Assembly (NCBI RefSeq): GCF_025567625.1
Contig: NZ_JAOQJC010000054.1
Location: 1-50,073, forward strand
Source of the DNA: Paenibacillus sp. J5C2022
GTDB lineage: Bacteria; Bacillota; Bacilli; Paenibacillales; Paenibacillaceae
Length of the DNA: 50,073 bases
Direction of reading: 5' to 3'
This document shows positions 49,931 to 50,073 of the stretch, piece after piece. The notes under the pieces were generated by a model that was given only the letters and a program-made list of their open reading frames with translations, did no database searches and was not told the origin of the DNA. Both the position numbers and the translations under genes were made by a program. How positions within the stretch are numbered: the stretch's first letter is position 1; every line of letters starts with the position of its first letter.

Positions 49931-50073
49931 TTTATGGAGAGTTTGATCCTGGCTCAGGACGAACGCTGGCGGCGTGCCTAATACATGCAAGTCGAGCGGA
50001 CTTTCGGGGGTGCTTGCACTCCTGAAGGTTAGCGGCGGACGGGTGAGTAACACGTAGGTAACCTGCCCCTAAG
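49931..50073 (+). rRNA. 16S ribosomal RNA, 5' part (cut by window end)
   Basis: Begins TTTATGGAGAGTTTGATCCT, then the near-universal CTGGCTCAGGACGAACGCTGG, GCGTGCCTAATACATGCAAG and, at the window edge, the start of the V1 region. Roughly the first 140 bases are present. The exact mature 5' end is placed by comparison with Bacillus. Confidence 0.97.

Overview
The window reads as a Gram-positive chromosome of the Paenibacillaceae type (Paenibacillus, Cohnella or a close relative). The evidence is AGGAGG-type ribosome sites with frequent GTG/TTG starts, sugar-specific ABC importers without their own ATPase, YesM/YesN two-component pairs, many AraC regulators, a Bacillales-type 16S leader, and the order perR - GH18 gene - ygzB - ygxA - rRNA operon, which resembles the Bacillus subtilis perR-ygzB-ygxA-rrn neighbourhood. 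No phage, transposase, CRISPR array or tRNA was found.

Region 1 (1-4030): an AraC regulator on the minus strand lies between unusual tandem repeats, namely 52-bp hairpin repeats on one side and 16-bp, 13-bp and 8-bp arrays on the other. It diverges from a GH35 beta-galactosidase gene whose leader holds the 8-bp array. Region 2 (4083-12620): a YesM/YesN pair, a lipoprotein solute-binding protein with two permeases, and a GH123-like (DUF4091) hydrolase; a CcpA (cre) site overlaps a promoter upstream of the binding protein. Region 3 (12738-29006): a second YesM/YesN pair, then a long co-directional cluster: a 440-residue lipoprotein binding protein, a 979-residue protein joining two carbohydrate-binding-like modules to a binding protein, a permease pair, an NHL-propeller/TPR/Yip1 membrane protein, a DUF5696 exported protein and a second permease pair. 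I consider this cluster the most interesting system in the window.

Region 4 (29020-36960): a cupin protein, an orphan binding protein with its AraC regulator (minus strand), then a CBM9-like protein, a sugar isomerase/epimerase, a Gfo/Idh/MocA dehydrogenase, another AraC regulator and a PhyH-type dioxygenase. This looks like intracellular processing of an unusual sugar. Region 5 (37058-39765): a YwaC-like small alarmone synthetase, a DMT-family exporter, and two gene remnants (a nitroreductase 3' part and an unidentified beta-rich piece), suggesting a recombination junction.

Region 6 (40050-50073): housekeeping genes: an IDEAL-domain protein, the gatCAB amidotransferase operon, a DUF4097 membrane protein, perR, a GH18 enzyme, ygzB, ygxA, and the promoter, leader and first ~140 bases of a 16S rRNA gene. 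Taken together, regions 1-4 would sense an extracellular glycan, import its oligosaccharides through importers powered by an ATPase encoded elsewhere (MsmX type), and break them down. The actual substrate cannot be read from sequence alone; the GH35 and GH123-like enzymes hint at galactose- or N-acetylgalactosamine-containing chains.
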